The translations under genes were made by a program, and so were the position numbers. Positions 12,139 through 23,689 of a stretch of 64,000 nt of DNA are shown here, in pieces (position 1 is the stretch's first letter; every line of letters begins with the position of its first letter). The notes beneath the pieces are model-generated. The model had not been told where the DNA came from, made no database searches, and saw only the letters and a program-made list of their open reading frames with translations. The DNA is taken from positions 17,142,829 to 17,206,828 of the forward strand of contig OZ020625.1 of NCBI GenBank assembly GCA_963971575.1. Reading direction: 5' to 3'. The stretch is from Liopterus haemorrhoidalis (taxonomy: Eukaryota > Arthropoda > Insecta > Coleoptera > Dytiscidae).

Positions 12139-12377
12139 TGTACAATTTAAATGTATCGGTGTCTAAATTGCGTCTAAATTATGTCTAAATTATGTCTAAT
12201 ATTCACCATTTGTTTAAATTAATATTTTATTGTGACATTTTTGTTGTTTTATCAAGTTGGTTGTGTGTATAAAACTTGTGTGTTACACATCCAAAATTTA
12301 CAACACTATTTGTTACAATCTTTATTTGTGAAATGTAGTACATTTATCAAAGCGTCACATCTAACGTGTTTTTTGCA
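12139..12377. other. Unassigned AT-rich stretch
   Basis: No gene or repeat is recognised. The short open frame from 12232 runs into mariner-derived sequence and has no codon signal of its own. Confidence 0.4.
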
Positions 12378-12603
12378 TTTAAAAACTGAATCACAGCGCG
12401 TACTTCGCAATCGGCGGGATTAGTAATGGATACAAGCTGATATTAAATTGCTGCACAGTATCGTCTACCTCCGCTAGCAGCTTCAGACTGACTGACAACG
12501 TTGGCAAATGATCAGAGATGGCATTAGTCGGTAAAACAAGTGCAGGGATCGCTATTCGCGGATAGGATGCGAAAACGGTTCTTATTTAAAAAATTACCCT
12601 GAT
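12378..12603 (-). mobile_element. Mariner 5' end fragment
   Basis: It matches the 5' portion of the mariner at 57720-57945 almost base for base: AATCACAGCGCGTAC, the CTTCAGACTGACTGACAACG leader and the terminal GGTTCTTATTTAAAAAATT. Only the first codons of the transposase and the 5' leader remain. Confidence 0.7.
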
Positions 12604-13105
12604 AGAATTAAGTTGCTTACCAACTGGTATCGCGCTTCCTAAACCATACAACAAGCGTCCACTGAATGAGATTCGTTGGTTGTACCCATATATATATAAA
12701 CAAGTATATGGCGCATGAACGCTGGCTAGATGTTCCATGATAGGAGGATGGAGCTATGTATTGCCGTACCCCTTCATGACAGATGAATAGTTTGCGCATG
12801 TCTAAATTACGACCTTGCTATTGGTCGAAAAAATTAAAGTTTCGTAGCGGGAGTTAAGAGAAGGAGCTAGGCATGTGGACATGTAGTGTCATTCTTTCTG
12901 TTAGAAATATTATGCGAAGTTTTGTCGGTATTAAATTGTGAAAAGAGTTCGTATTTATAACGAAAATGCCAGCAAATTGTGTATTATGTTGTTGTCCACG
13001 AAAGAAATCTGTTTCTTTTCACAAGTAAGTATTAAATATTAATAAACTCCATGTTTGGGGGCCTACTAATACCCACGCGTATTATTATTTTTCAAATTAG
13101 ATTAC

Positions 13106-13109
<4 letters not shown>

Positions 13110-13157
<48 letters not shown>
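13110..13157. repeat. (AT)n microsatellite
   Basis: Uninterrupted alternating TA for about 48 bp within the first THAP intron. Confidence 0.9.
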
Positions 13158-13159
<2 letters not shown>

Positions 13160-13792
13160 AATATCGTGCAATTTTTTGCTAAACCTATTAATCAAGTGCA
13201 ATCTAACCAATTTATACCTGAAAAAATTAAGAAAATGGAATATTTGGGCAAGTAAAATTACTGAAAAATTGCGTTACGTTCAGTATTGTAGGACCCTAAA
13301 CTGCATGTGTATCTAAATATTTATAATTATGATATCAACTACATAACCTGTTCCATTGTCAGGTTCCCGAGAAATGCTGAGTTATGTCAGAAGTGGAAAA
13401 TGATTTGACCTACGTGAAGAAGATGATGTGTCTAGAATCTACCTCTGTTTGAAAACATTTTTCTGCATACAGTTATATCCATCCTTAAGCTAATACTTAT
13501 GGTGGACGTTTGTTTCTAAAACCCGATCCATATCCTACATTGCGTGTGCCATTTCCAATTTTGCAAGAGATTAAAGGTAAGTTTTTATTTAACACTATAT
13601 TACTAATCTCTCGCTCTCTAGCAAATTATAGTGATCAGTCTGAGATCTAATGATGTAACTAAATAACGCAATATGATTGGACATTTTTTGAACTGAACTG
13701 TGCGAACGTAGATAACTATTGACACTTAGTGTCAAATTAATTATTTAGATGGTCTTAAATATTGTTTATACATTTTAATTACATGTGTAGAA

Positions 13793-13974
13793 CAGGGGTT
13801 CTTAAACTTATGTTGTCCGAGGACCCCCTCTTGAACAACATTTTGATTAAATGGATTTTTTTTTTTTAATTTTAAGGATTTTTATTAAATGAGTTATTTG
13901 AATAAAAGCGAAAAGTTGGGGGATGTAAAGTTAATGTCAAAATTGTTTTGCGGACCCTAGTTTAAGAACTGTTG
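13793..13974. mobile_element. hAT MITE in THAP intron 2
   Basis: Ends CAGGGGTTCTTAAACT and AGTTTAAGAACTGTTG, flanked by GTGTAGAA and GCGTAGAA, an 8-bp target duplication with one mismatch. It inserted into the THAP intron, so it is younger than the gene copy. Confidence 0.8.
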
Positions 13975-14772
13975 GCGTAGAACACAGTAAAGTAACCGAG
14001 GGTTATGCCTTCAGTTAAAATAAATTCTCAATTATTTTTTTTAGTTGAACCCGTTGCGAGCAGTTCTGTTGCGAGTACTTCTATTGTGGGCACTCCTGTT
14101 GCACACACTTATGGAGACTGTATTTCAGACTATTTTGAAACTGACACTGTTCATGAACCTGTCCCTAGCAGTCCAGCTGACTGTGTTACTGGCAGTATTA
14201 CAACTGAATCTGCAGGTAATATATTAATTTTAAGTAAATTTAAAAATTAAAGCAGGGTATACAATAATCAACTTATAATATATTTGTTTTTAAATATGAC
14301 ATGTTTTATAAATTAAATTATATTTTTAGTTGAGAGCAGCCTGATGCGTACACCTCCGAAACGAGGATTTTACGAGCCACGTTATGTTGGTGACCTAACA
14401 GATGTAAACTTTTCAACCCACAAAAAACGTAAAAGATCTTTGAAACTGGTTAAAGCAACAAATACTGGACACACAAAAAAATTGAAGATTTACGAACACA
14501 AGTTTTGGACGTTAAGAAAAGAGTTACCTCTCTTAAGGAGTTAGTGAAGGTGTTAAAGAAGAAAAACTTAATTTCTGAAGAAGTTGGAGAAACGTTAATG
14601 CTGAAAAGAAACGTGTTAATGTTAAAAACCAATAATGGTTTTTGTTTTATTTATTTATTTTTTTTGCCTTGTTTTGTCTTTGTTTTACTCTTGAATTTTT
14701 GTGACTTGTAAAAGTGGTTTAGTTAAGTTATGTTAGCAAGGGCTGTGCGAAATTTGCACACGGGTCCGCTAG

Positions 14773-15194
14773 TATTAAGTATTATTAACTTAGTTGTAAT
14801 CCTGTATACTTATATAGTATGACACTGTAAGAATTTTATTACAATATATTTTATATAAAATTAATATTTATTGTTTTAATTATTGTCCTTTTTGATAAAA
14901 GTATTATGCACAAAAATTAGAAGAAAGTATCATGACTTGAACATTACAGTTAACAGAAAATAGAAGTTTATTGCCAATTACTAAAGAAACAGTTAATTTT
15001 TTATCTCGAGATATGCTGTGTTTCTGTATACTGCTTTAATTCGAGTTCGAAGCATAAATTAAAATATTTGACTCGTTCCTTAGCAATCAGCCATTAGAAA
15101 GTAAAAAGAAAATATAATGAATAAAATCAGGTATAACCAGCACAAAACCGACGGCCACCACAGAAAACTTAATAAAAAACTTTAACTAAAAGAA
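14773..15194. other. Unassigned AT-rich stretch
   Basis: No gene, repeat or RNA feature recognised. Confidence 0.4.
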
Positions 15195-15500
15195 AAATTT
15201 TTCAAATAAAAACGGTTACTTTTATGTTGTGCAGCAACTTTATCCGAATACATTTTTTCGAAATATTCACAAAAAACTTGATATGAGTAAACTTCTACTT
15301 TCAGTTGACCGTTTTTAACCAAAAGTAGAACGATCCATTTCACAAAGATCCATTCAGCCAAATTTGCTGTACCCATGTCCACGGATTGACAGACAATGCT
15401 GAAAATAGTCGAAACATGACGTATGAACTTTAATTCATGGAGAGCCATCAAAATTGGTATGATAAATATCTCCCTTATATATGAGGTAGTCAGTAATAAA
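15195..15500 (-). mobile_element. Head-only copy of the composite repeat family
   Basis: The minus strand shows, in order, ATATATAAGGGAGATATTTA, ATCATACCAATTTTGATGG, a degenerate CTGTC tract, CTTTTGGTTAAAAACGG and GTTTACTCATATCAAG, in parallel with 7370-7020 and 48604-48960. No 150-bp unit follows. Confidence 0.65.
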
Positions 15501-15889
15501 TTTCAGTCACATTACTATTTATTTTTAGTCAAAACTCATGTTGCTATTCGAAACACTTGGATCGTAACGAGTTACGAATCAAGTTTAATACAACATATGA
15601 AGATCACAAGTAACATATGAAGATACTAATATAAAAACTCATTATGAGGGAGTTTACCACTAATTACCACTCTTAATGTTTACCACTTTGATTAAAATTT
15701 CACAACTCTAAATGTAATTTTAAAGTTAAGAAATGCGTTCCTTTTAAATAATCAGTCAATATTCACAGTAAATATTATATCAGCCATTTAAACGGGTACA
15801 GCTACGTCTTTTTTACCAAATAGTATAAACCAAATAATTAGGGTTTTTGTTTGATAACTTCTAACCTTATTTTTTTAAATGTAAATGTC
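15501..15889. other. Unassigned AT-rich stretch
   Basis: No coding signal or recognised repeat. A tract TAACATATGAAGAT is locally duplicated near 15592-15625. Confidence 0.35.
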
Positions 15890-16070
15890 ATTTCATCTGA
15901 TTTTATCCTGCTTTTTCAAAATAAATTGACACTACCCGACCATGCGCATTGTGTTTTACTGTTACCAAAAGAGACAGATATATGTATATCTTACTCTCTA
16001 TGTTGGAACATCTTAAGTTACATTGAGAGATAGGCCAGGCGCCATATACTAGTTTATATATATATGGTTG
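15890..16070 (-). mobile_element. Fragment matching the head of the 12.7-kb Helitron
   Basis: Read on the minus strand, TATATATATAAACTAGTATA followed by TGGCGCC, AGATGTTCCA and ATGCGCATG parallels 12690-12810. The copy breaks off after about 180 bp. Confidence 0.5.
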
Positions 16071-16356
16071 TACCACATGTTGTCTGCTTTGCATAAAGTG
16101 AACTTCGTAACGGCGTAACCCAGAAGAGAGGTTATCACTGCTATTGATTGATGCCATTCTGAAAGAATGAGTTAGTTAGACAATTTAAAAAACACTGTCC
16201 ATGCATATTGTTCATAAATATAATTATTAATAAGTTAATAAACACATATTCCAAAGTTTTCATTGAATTTCTCCAAGATGCTTCAAGATACTTTAGTTTT
16301 CCTCTAATACATAATACATAGTTGCATCTTAAACAAGAAACACCAATCAGTTTTCA

Positions 16357-16660
16357 TAATGACCACTTTTGGCCGTTACACACACATCTGAGTCTCTGCG
16401 GACACTCGTCAATAGAATTACGAAGGGTTTCTACAGGAAAGCACTTCGCTACCTTCATCAGGGAGCGCTTCAGACTAGCGATCAGGGCCGGCGCGAGGGT
16501 CTTTGGCGCCCGTAGGCAAGATTTATAGGAGTGCCTCCAGACACGGCACTTAGGCGCCCCCCTGGCATCAAGCGCCCTAATGCCTTGCATTACCTGCGGA
16601 GTGCGTTCCGCCGGCCCTGCTAGCGATATTAGGATGACTCTTCTTAAGGCCAATGTTTAC
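16357..16660 (-). pseudogene. Tc1/mariner-like transposase C-terminus, interrupted
   Basis: The minus-strand translation HPNIASLKRSLMKVAKC and PVETLRNSIDECPQRLRCVC has the layout of the C-terminal helix of Tc1/mariner-type transposases, which usually ends shortly after a Gly-rich motif. It is split by a hAT MITE at the codons for Ile-Ala. Upstream sequence to about 16830 is too decayed to read. Confidence 0.5.
16483..16619. mobile_element. 137-bp hAT MITE
   Basis: Ends CAGGGCCGGCGCGAGGG and GTTCCGCCGGCCCTG, flanked by perfect 8-bp duplications CTAGCGAT (16475-16482 and 16620-16627). GC-rich in AT-rich surroundings. Confidence 0.93.
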
Positions 16661-16835
16661 ATTCGTCTAGCTCCGCGGGTCGTGTGTAAGGACAACAAGT
16701 CACAAGTAACAGCCAGCGTAGGCTGGGCTTGCCGCTGGCCGACGTTTGTTTCCGATTCGGTATTCTTATCACAAGTCAAAGAAGTTTTACCAACATCGGT
16801 ACAGACTTGTATATGCATGTTAGCACCGTATACAC

Positions 16836-17135
16836 CAGTGTTTCTCAACCAAAAACGCACCGCGGACCAGTATAATATATAATTTTCAAACGCGGACCAC
16901 TAATAATAATTGTTGGTTAATTTTTTTGCAGAAAAACAAATATATTTAATGTGCTACTAAATACATTTATTTTATTCGTAAAAAATCACAGATAGTTTAC
17001 AGAAAATAAACAAAATATAAATTATTTACATAAAAAATGTGCATAAAAAATTTAAAAAAAAACTGCAAAAATCACATATAAGAACTTTCACGGACCACTA
17101 AAATTTTTCTGGGGACCACCTGTTGAGAAACATTG
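16836..17135. mobile_element. 300-bp hAT MITE, fallen-tree family
   Basis: Ends CAGTGTTTCTCAACC and GTTGAGAAACATTG with perfect 8-bp duplications GTATACAC (16828-16835, 17136-17143). It carries GCGGACCA words near both ends. A relative is at 55303-55580. Confidence 0.93.
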
Positions 17136-17152
17136 GTATACACGACGTGCAC

Positions 17153-17466
17153 ATAGATAGATAGATAGATAGATAGATAGATGGATGGATGGATGGATGG
17201 ATGGATGGATGGATGGATGGATGGATGGATGGATGGATGGATGGATGGATGGATGGATGGATGGATGGATGGATGGATGGATGGATGGATGGATGGATGG
17301 ATGGATGGATGGATGGATGGATGGATGGATGGATGGATGGATGGATGGATGGATGGATGGACGGACGGACGGACGGACGGACGGACGGACGGACGGACGG
17401 ACGGACGGACGGACGGACGGACGGACAGACAGATAGACAGACAGACAGACAGACAGATAGATAAAT
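17153..17466. repeat. Compound GATN tetranucleotide array
   Basis: About 314 bp made of successive blocks GATA, GATG (about 45 units), GACG, GACA and back to GATA. Each block differs from the next by one transition. The long open frames on both strands here are products of the repeat. Confidence 0.97.
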
Positions 17467-17469
17467 AAA

Positions 17470-17954
17470 AGAAAGGTTATAACCATTTTTGCTTAATTAT
17501 GAAGTCTACTTAAAGTAAAAAGTAATTTTTTATACTTTTAATCTAATTTTGATGAGTACGCCCCTGATATTCAGTGAACAGTATGTGATATTATTACTCA
17601 CCAATATACACGGGTAAATTTAAAATTATATTTAATTTCTCACTTATATTCGTCATTACATATACTTGCATTATCACCAACACCATTTCCATGATAAACT
17701 TCATCCTTTTATATTTATAAAAAAACTTAAAAATCTCTCCTGGCAGATTACATGTCTTATTTTTCGTCTGTAACATCTAACGACATCTAATATACAGAAA
17801 TTGCAATAATCAATCTACCTGGCAGATCTGCATTTGCAGATTTTGTCAGGTACCTCACCTGACGGATTAAGTCAAGGCAAGACATGTAGAGTGCGTGCAC
17901 GTCTGAGCATTCAAATATAATAAATCAAATATTTATATTTGAATTAAAATCAAA
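17470..17954. other. Sequence upstream of the I-like element
   Basis: AT-rich with no gene. The last part, from about 17800 (LINE 5' UTR candidate with CCTGGCAGATCTGC and GTCAGGTACCTCACCTGAC), may belong to the retrotransposon. Its 5' boundary was not determined. Confidence 0.35.
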
Positions 17955-19271
17955 ATGGATGCACTAAATACGTCATCAAAACCATCAACATCAAATCAAA
18001 ACATTTCAAACAACCAACTACAAAATAAAATGAACTACGCAAAAGCAGCTAAAAATAAGGATTTACTCGCACGAAAAGAAGAAGGAATAGTAGTCGACCC
18101 AAACGAAGAAATCGACCTGGAAGAATATATGTATCTATTAGGAGATATAGTAGGCGCCCCCAACCTAGTACATGCTTACAAAAAAAAATAAATAAAAAAC
18201 TATATATGTTCTTTAAAAAAAAAGGAACATGTAGATACAATTATGGAACAATACAAACAAAACAAAATTACCATAAACAATCAAAAAGTCGACTTAAGAA
18301 GATACAGTACTCCTGCGATACGGTTAATTATTTCAAATGTTTGCCCTCTTCTTCCAAACGTAATTCTCGAACAAGAAATAACAAACCTTGGCTTGAAAAT
18401 GGTATCACCCATTAATTACTTACACGCTGGATGTAAAAGAGACGACTACAAACATGTATTTACCTCACGTCGCCAAGTATACATAACTGAAGAAGATGTA
18501 CCAATCCCCCGCCGAGTGGAAATAGTGTATGATGGCACATCATACACTGTTTATATGGCTGCGGACGTCCCTTGTTTCATCTGCAGGCAGAGAGGTCATT
18601 TAGCCGATAACTGCCCCCAAAATCCAAATAAAGTCGAACAACCACGAATTGAAAACACTGACAGCACACAAGATAATCCTGGAAAAACTAGCGAAGAAAA
18701 CAACCAACAACAAAAAGAAAATAAACAAATAAACAACGTACAAGAAATTATACATATAAGAAATATAAATGAAATATCGACTGAAATCAATACTAGTGTC
18801 CCCGTAGAAGCGAAACTTCAAGAACAAATCGCATCAAGTATTGGTCAGAAAAGACCACTCCAAGAAGCTAGTAGTAACGATTCCCTAAACAAAGATATCA
18901 CTAGCAATGAACAAAAGGAAACAAACGAGACGAGAAGAACCAAAAAATCTAAACCACTCACACAACGCTCACTTAGTCCAAAACTCACGCTTGACCAAAG
19001 CGAAGAAATTTTAAAACCTATAAAGCACCTATTTGCCAATAACGAATTTAAAATAACATATGAAACACTAAAAAACATCGTAGAAAATGTACAAGGCAGC
19101 AACGACCCCCTTTCCATAGTAAAAGAACACATAGACGACATAGACGAATTTCTCGAAATACTAAACAAGCTGAAGAGTAGAGCCCCCCAAAAGAGCCAAG
19201 GATTAAAAAGCAGAATTACAAGACTGCAAACCAAAATTATGCAACAAGTAGACGAAGAAGAAGATGACTAA
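17955..19271 (+). pseudogene. ORF1 (Gag-like, CCHC zinc knuckle) of the I-like element
   Basis: RNA-binding ORF1 protein of a non-LTR element. The frame is continuous except for TAA at 18189-18191, which replaces a codon after HAYKKK. The second part (18243-19271) has an esterase-free, basic N-terminal region, one CCHC knuckle CFICRQRGHLADNC, an acidic and Gln-rich middle and a basic Lys/Arg-rich C-terminal tail ending DEEEDD. Confidence 0.8.
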
Positions 19272-19280
19272 AAATTTAAG

Positions 19281-21402
19281 ATGGCTATTATACAGTGGAA
19301 CCCAAACGGGTTTTACAAACGACTGCCCGAGATTCAGCAATTAATTAAACAAACAAAAGCACATTATATTTGTATTCAAGAAACCCGTCTACAACCCCAA
19401 CAATCAGTCAATATACGCAATTTTACAGTGTTTAGAAGAGATCGGCAGGACACCAACATAGCCAACGGAGGTGTTGCTATCCTAGTTGAAAACTCAATAT
19501 ATGCAAAATAACTTAACATAAAATCAGATATAGAAGCTATAGCTATCACAACAATACCACCAAATCTTCAGAAAATTACACTTTGCAATATTTACCTACC
19601 CCCAAATGTTAATTTTTCACAACACCAAATAGACCACTTAATGCAACAACTCCCTCCTCCAGTGCTGCTTCTGGGGGATTTCAACAGCTACAACAGCCTA
19701 TGGGGATCGACTCACACTGATGCTAGAGGACGTAAAATTGAAACTATAATAAATGACCATCGAGTATTACTCAATGATAATTCCCACACACACTTTTGCT
19801 CACGCAGAGGAACTTTCTCAAACATAGATCTATCCATCTGCGAAGCAAACTTAGCCGCTAGCTTGAATTGGGAAGTACTACCTCTATTATGGGGAGACGG
19901 ACACTTCCCAATATTAATTACCCTACCAGCCAGCACAGATACTCCACCACGTACTCGCAAATGGAACCTCAAACAGGCTAATTGGGATAGTTTCCGCACC
20001 ATAATAAACTCAACAATAACACCGAATGTCGACAACACCGATATAAATACAATAGTCTCAAATTTTACTGACCAAATCAAAAATGCTGCACTACAAGCGA
20101 TAGGGTACAAACAAGAAACAAATTTCAATAGGAATACTCCATGGTGGAACAAGGACTGCAGAGATGCCAATAAACAACTCAAACGTGCTCTCAACAAATA
20201 TAAAAGAACCAGAGACCTGGACGACCTGATAAACTTGAAAAAACAGCGAGCCATAGCCAGAAGAATTATCATCAGAAGCAAAAAAGAAACATGGGAACAC
20301 TACGTCTCTTCTATAAGCCATACCACACCTGTTTCTCAAGTATGGGAAAAAATCAGAAAAATAAAGTAAAAAAACATACGGTGTCACAAAAACGATAATA
20401 AAAAACAACCCTTTTGTCACCTCAGGTAAAGAAATTGTGGAAGAAATAGCCAAAACATTTGAAAATAACTCAAGCACAGAAAACTATAGCCCGACCTTTA
20501 AAATACATAAAAACATCATAGAGAACATAAACTTTACCATAGAAGATAATGAAGACGAAAATAACCAACCTTTCACTAGATCAGAATTAAAATCAGCCAT
20601 AGAAAAATTAAAAAATAATAAATGCCCAGGACCAGATAATATAGTATCAGAAATAATAAAACAATTACCTAGTAACGCAATAGATTATTTGCTCCAAATT
20701 TATAACAATATATGGCAAACAAATCAATATCCTGAACTGTGGCGACAAGTAACCACCTTCCCAATCTTGAAACCAAATAAAAATAAAACTAGCACCGACA
20801 GCTACCGCCCGATAGCAGCTTCAAATAATCTTAGCAAGATCTTACAAATCATGGTTAACAGAAGATTAGTATGGTTCTTAGAATCGAGATGCGTCCTAGT
20901 TCCAACACAAGCCGGCTTCCGTCGAGGCTATTCCACCACAGACAACATCTTATGTTTATCCAACGACATATACAAAGCCTTCAAAAATCGTGATGACGTC
21001 ATAGCCGTTTTTCTTGATATCACAAAAGCATACGACATGACATGGCATCGCCATATACTTGACACCATAAAAGAACAGGGCCTTAATGGAAACATCCTGC
21101 ATTTCGTAAAAAATTTCATACAAGACCGAACGTTTCAAGTATACGCGAATGGACACACCTCAGAGGCAAGAGCCCAGGTAAATGGCGTACCGCAAGGAGA
21201 GATATTTAGCGTGACTTTATTCCTATTAGCTATCAACAGCATTACAAAATCTTTACCCCGAACCGTAAAGTCATACCTGTATGCAGATGACCTGGTGATA
21301 CTATGTAGCGGAAAACAGCTGAAAACCATTAAGCATAATCTACAAGAATCCATTACTAAACTAGAACAATGGTCGAACAAAACAGGCTTTCAATTGTCCT
21401 GA
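19281..21402 (+). pseudogene. ORF2 (endonuclease plus reverse transcriptase) of the I-like element
   Basis: Endonuclease motifs in order: IQWNPNGF, CIQETRL, LLGDFNSYNSLWGS, FSNIDLSI and GDGHFPI (normally SDH). RT motifs: CPGPDNI, SYRPIAASNN, FLDITKAYD, GVPQGEIFS and the catalytic YADD at about 21281. Breaks: TAA at 19509, a frame change near 20370 after RKIRKIK, and TGA at 21400. It stops before RNase H, so it is a dead, truncated copy. Confidence 0.85.
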
Positions 21403-21424
21403 ATAAACGCAAAAGAAAATATTA

Positions 21425-22592
21425 CAATGATTAATTTGTCATGATGTTGCTATAATTTTGCAATTGTGGAGCCATGGCTACTTGGCTCTTACTGGTTAGA
21501 GATTACAGATTTCAAGCGAGCATTATCTTCCTTGATACATAACAGAATCGGTTCGTTAATGTAGATCCAGCTTAAGATCTTTTCAGTGAAATATATATAA
21601 ATGTGCCCTAATATATAGGGCTCAAAATATACAGTTTAGCATGAAACAAATTCATGTCTCGTTCAATCCCTTATCAGTTACATGAAAAAAAAAATATGTT
21701 TCGTATATTTTTGATTACCTTAATTTATACTAATAATGACTAAAATAATAAATATTTGTATTTAGCGCCATTGTAGCAACGCCTGTTTGACTAACGTAGT
21801 CACACAAAAGTTTGAATAGTTGCCTATATCTTTGTCGCAGCCATCTGTAGCAGTACTATTTAGAGCTAATTTTATAGGATTCTAAGTAATTTCTTAATAG
21901 ATTATAAGTTTGTTAGTGTTAATTTTATAGTATATTTTGATAACCTACTGTATATTGTTAATATTTAATAAGGTAAGTTTTAAAATTCAAATAATCAAGT
22001 AATTTTACTCAGTAAATTTGTTGCCAACTGTTAAAATTTTTAACGGAATCTTAAAGTTATAATAAACATATTTAATTGAAACAATATTAAAATAACAAAT
22101 GTAGTTTTACTAACTGAATTTATATAAAAATGCATTTTGTAGATATTTGTTTGAAAATGTATTTGTTTAATATATTTCGTGTATAATTTATTGAGTTAAG
22201 TTGGTATTGCTCAACGTTTAAAACAGTTTAAACTTCCTGTCCAATGAGATTCCAACTGTTTGCCAGTGCAAATTTAACTGCAAAATTCTTGTAGCTGTGT
22301 TTAAATTATTGCGAAATAATGTGAGTAAATTGTTTTCAACATATTGGATTTTATTATTTAATACTACTATTATAGTTTCGTTGTGTTTTTACAACTTTAT
22401 TTATTTTAAAAATGATATAAATAAACTGTTTTTCCAATTTAATACATTGTGTTTTACAAGACCATTTGAGATGAAGAAAAATGGCTTGAAAAGTTTTAGA
22501 TTCTTTATTATTTCATCGCTAATTTATAAATATATAAAAAGAAGACGTTATCATAGTATTTTTATCTAAATATTTTTTTTTTTTTTTTAATT
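21425..22592. other. Long AT-rich stretch without recognised genes
   Basis: No convincing coding sequence. The 90-residue frame at 22297-22569 is Phe/Ile/Lys/Asn-rich, as expected by chance in AT-rich DNA. Confidence 0.45.
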
Positions 22593-22675
22593 GCAATGGC
22601 TCCGTGGTGAATTGGTTGCCTACATAAGAACAGAAGTTCAATGCCCGATGTAACAATTTAAGAATTTTTACTTTC
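22593..22675 (+). repeat. tRNA-like SINE head, tentative
   Basis: GGCTCCGTGGTGAATTGGTT resembles a pol III A box and GAAGTTCAATGCC a B box, spaced about 28 bp apart. The cloverleaf is not complete, so a tRNA-derived SINE remnant is likelier than a tRNA gene. Confidence 0.4.
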
Positions 22676-22690
22676 TGATGCTGTGCAAAT

Positions 22691-22951
22691 CAGTTCAGGG
22701 GTCGACACAATCTCGAGTCAGTAATATTTAAAATAAATGTACCTACAATAGTTACAATAATATAATAGATACCCACTACTAAGGTGGCGTATAAGGTGAG
22801 AGAAGGTAAATTCTCCGTTTCAAGAACTTTGGCCACAGATATGAAAGATAGCGTGATCAATGTGACGTTTCGACAGGTCCTATTATCTCTGTATAAACAG
22901 GTTTTTATTTTAAGTATTAAAAATTTGAGGCCGAGTCGACCCCAGAACTGA
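22691..22951. mobile_element. Small inverted-repeat element
   Basis: CAGTTCAGGGGTCGAC (22691-22706) faces GTCGACCCCAGAACTG (22936-22951). The interior encodes hydrophobic residues on the minus strand without similarity that I recognise. No target duplication resolved. Confidence 0.5.
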
Positions 22952-23070
22952 TGAGACAATATTGGCGGATGAAAATTATGAAGCGGGAGGAACTTTATAA
23001 GATTCCATTTGCCCAACAATGTCTTAGTTAAAATATTTTTTTTTAAATATAATAATTTTTTATCTTGTAG

Positions 23071-23220
23071 GAGTGGGTTCGGGAAGCAAGCTCGGAGTGT
23101 TCCGATTCACTCTGTTTTACTCCAGACCGTTCAAGGATACACGTTTAGGCATTTTCTCGAACGCTCTGGAGTTAAATAGAGTGACTCAGAGTACTCCGAG
23201 CTTGCTTCCCGAACCCACTC
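23071..23220. mobile_element. 150-bp near-palindromic MITE
   Basis: Ends GAGTGGGTTCGGGAAGCAAG and its exact complement; both arms of about 60 bp pair well (CTCGGAGT, CACTCTGTTTTACTCCAGA). It is flanked by TAG on both sides (23068-23070, 23221-23223), a possible 3-bp duplication. Confidence 0.85.
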
Positions 23221-23689
23221 TAGGTACGGATTAAACAATACTAGTAAGGTAACGATACCTTTCTTTCAATACCTATATTTTAGTACTCGATACGCGATAC
23301 ACATCGGTACTAAACAATATTTTCGATGTTATGAAGTACTGGGCCCTGGATCTTCCATATTTTATATATTTTAATATAAAATTTAATTCGGTTAACATGT
23401 AGAATAACTTTATTTTAATTAAAATCACTCTAACTTTACACAACTTATAAAAGTTATACAAGCAAATAAGTTCAGAATAGACTGTGTAGGCTGTAGACTG
23501 GCTAGGCTGTGACGTCAAAGCCAAGTTTGTAATCAGTCGGAGTGATTTCGCGCGCTACATACATTTTTTTTAAGCCATCAAGTTAAAAATAAAAAAAAAT
23601 GTAAAACTGTTTTTTATGTTTATATGCAACAAAACTAATATATCCCTTATTTATAATTTCAATACATTTTTTAACATAGCTTCCAGAAA

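Larger units (their letters stand above)
12966..14640 (+). pseudogene. THAP-domain protein gene, four exons, frameshifted
   Basis: Exon 1 (12966-13024) encodes MPANCVLCCCPRKKSVSFHK, the start of a THAP zinc-binding DNA domain (C-x2-C). Exon 2 (13363-13576) gives FPRNAELCQKW and then, in shifted frames, EEDDVSRIYLC and GGRLFLKPDPYPTLRVPF. Exon 3 (14045-14215) is Ser/Thr/Val-rich. Exon 4 (14330 on) has PKRGFYEPRYVGDLTD and a coiled coil, LKELVKVLKKKNLISEE, with a frameshift near an A run at 14475-14482. GT-AG sites are kept, but at least three frame breaks show it is dead. The plan (THAP, linker, YVGDL, coiled coil) is that of THAP1-like proteins and P-element-derived genes. Confidence 0.7.
12690..14772 (+). 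mobile_element. Probable Helitron carrying a THAP gene
   Basis: The right end has a Helitron signature: hairpin TGTGC (14744-14748) with GCACA (14756-14760), then CGGGTCCG and CTAG at 14769-14772 followed by T. The left end is less sure. A head ATATATATAAACAAGTATATGG near 12690 recurs in reverse at about 16065, which suggests an element terminus, but a clean TC start was not seen. A THAP pseudogene lies inside in the same orientation. Confidence 0.5.
17955..21402 (+). mobile_element. I-like non-LTR retrotransposon, decayed, 3' truncated
   Basis: Order: ORF1 (nucleic-acid binding, CCHC), 9-bp spacer, ORF2 with APE-type endonuclease then reverse transcriptase. RNase H and the 3' UTR are missing: similarity stops just past the RT thumb near 21402-21425, and no poly(A) tail is visible. 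There are stops at 18189 and 19509, a frame change near 20370, and a stop at 21400. The clade (I versus jockey group) is judged by eye. Confidence 0.85.

Noticed and set aside
16580..16882. 100-codon plus-strand frame and its 67-codon minus-strand counterpart
   Set aside because: They run across a MITE boundary and into another hAT, and match no family.
17088..17486. Long open frames with DGWM or PSIHPSI repeats
   Set aside because: They are translations of the tetranucleotide array in several frames and on both strands, not genes.
22297..22569. 90-codon frame encoding a hydrophobic protein
   Set aside because: Composition is what AT-rich noncoding DNA gives by chance, with no motif or flanking signals.
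22690..23019. 109-codon minus-strand frame with membrane-like stretches, possible partner exon of the 11.3-kb gene
   Set aside because: It spans the inverted-repeat element 22691-22951 and lacks convincing splice sites.
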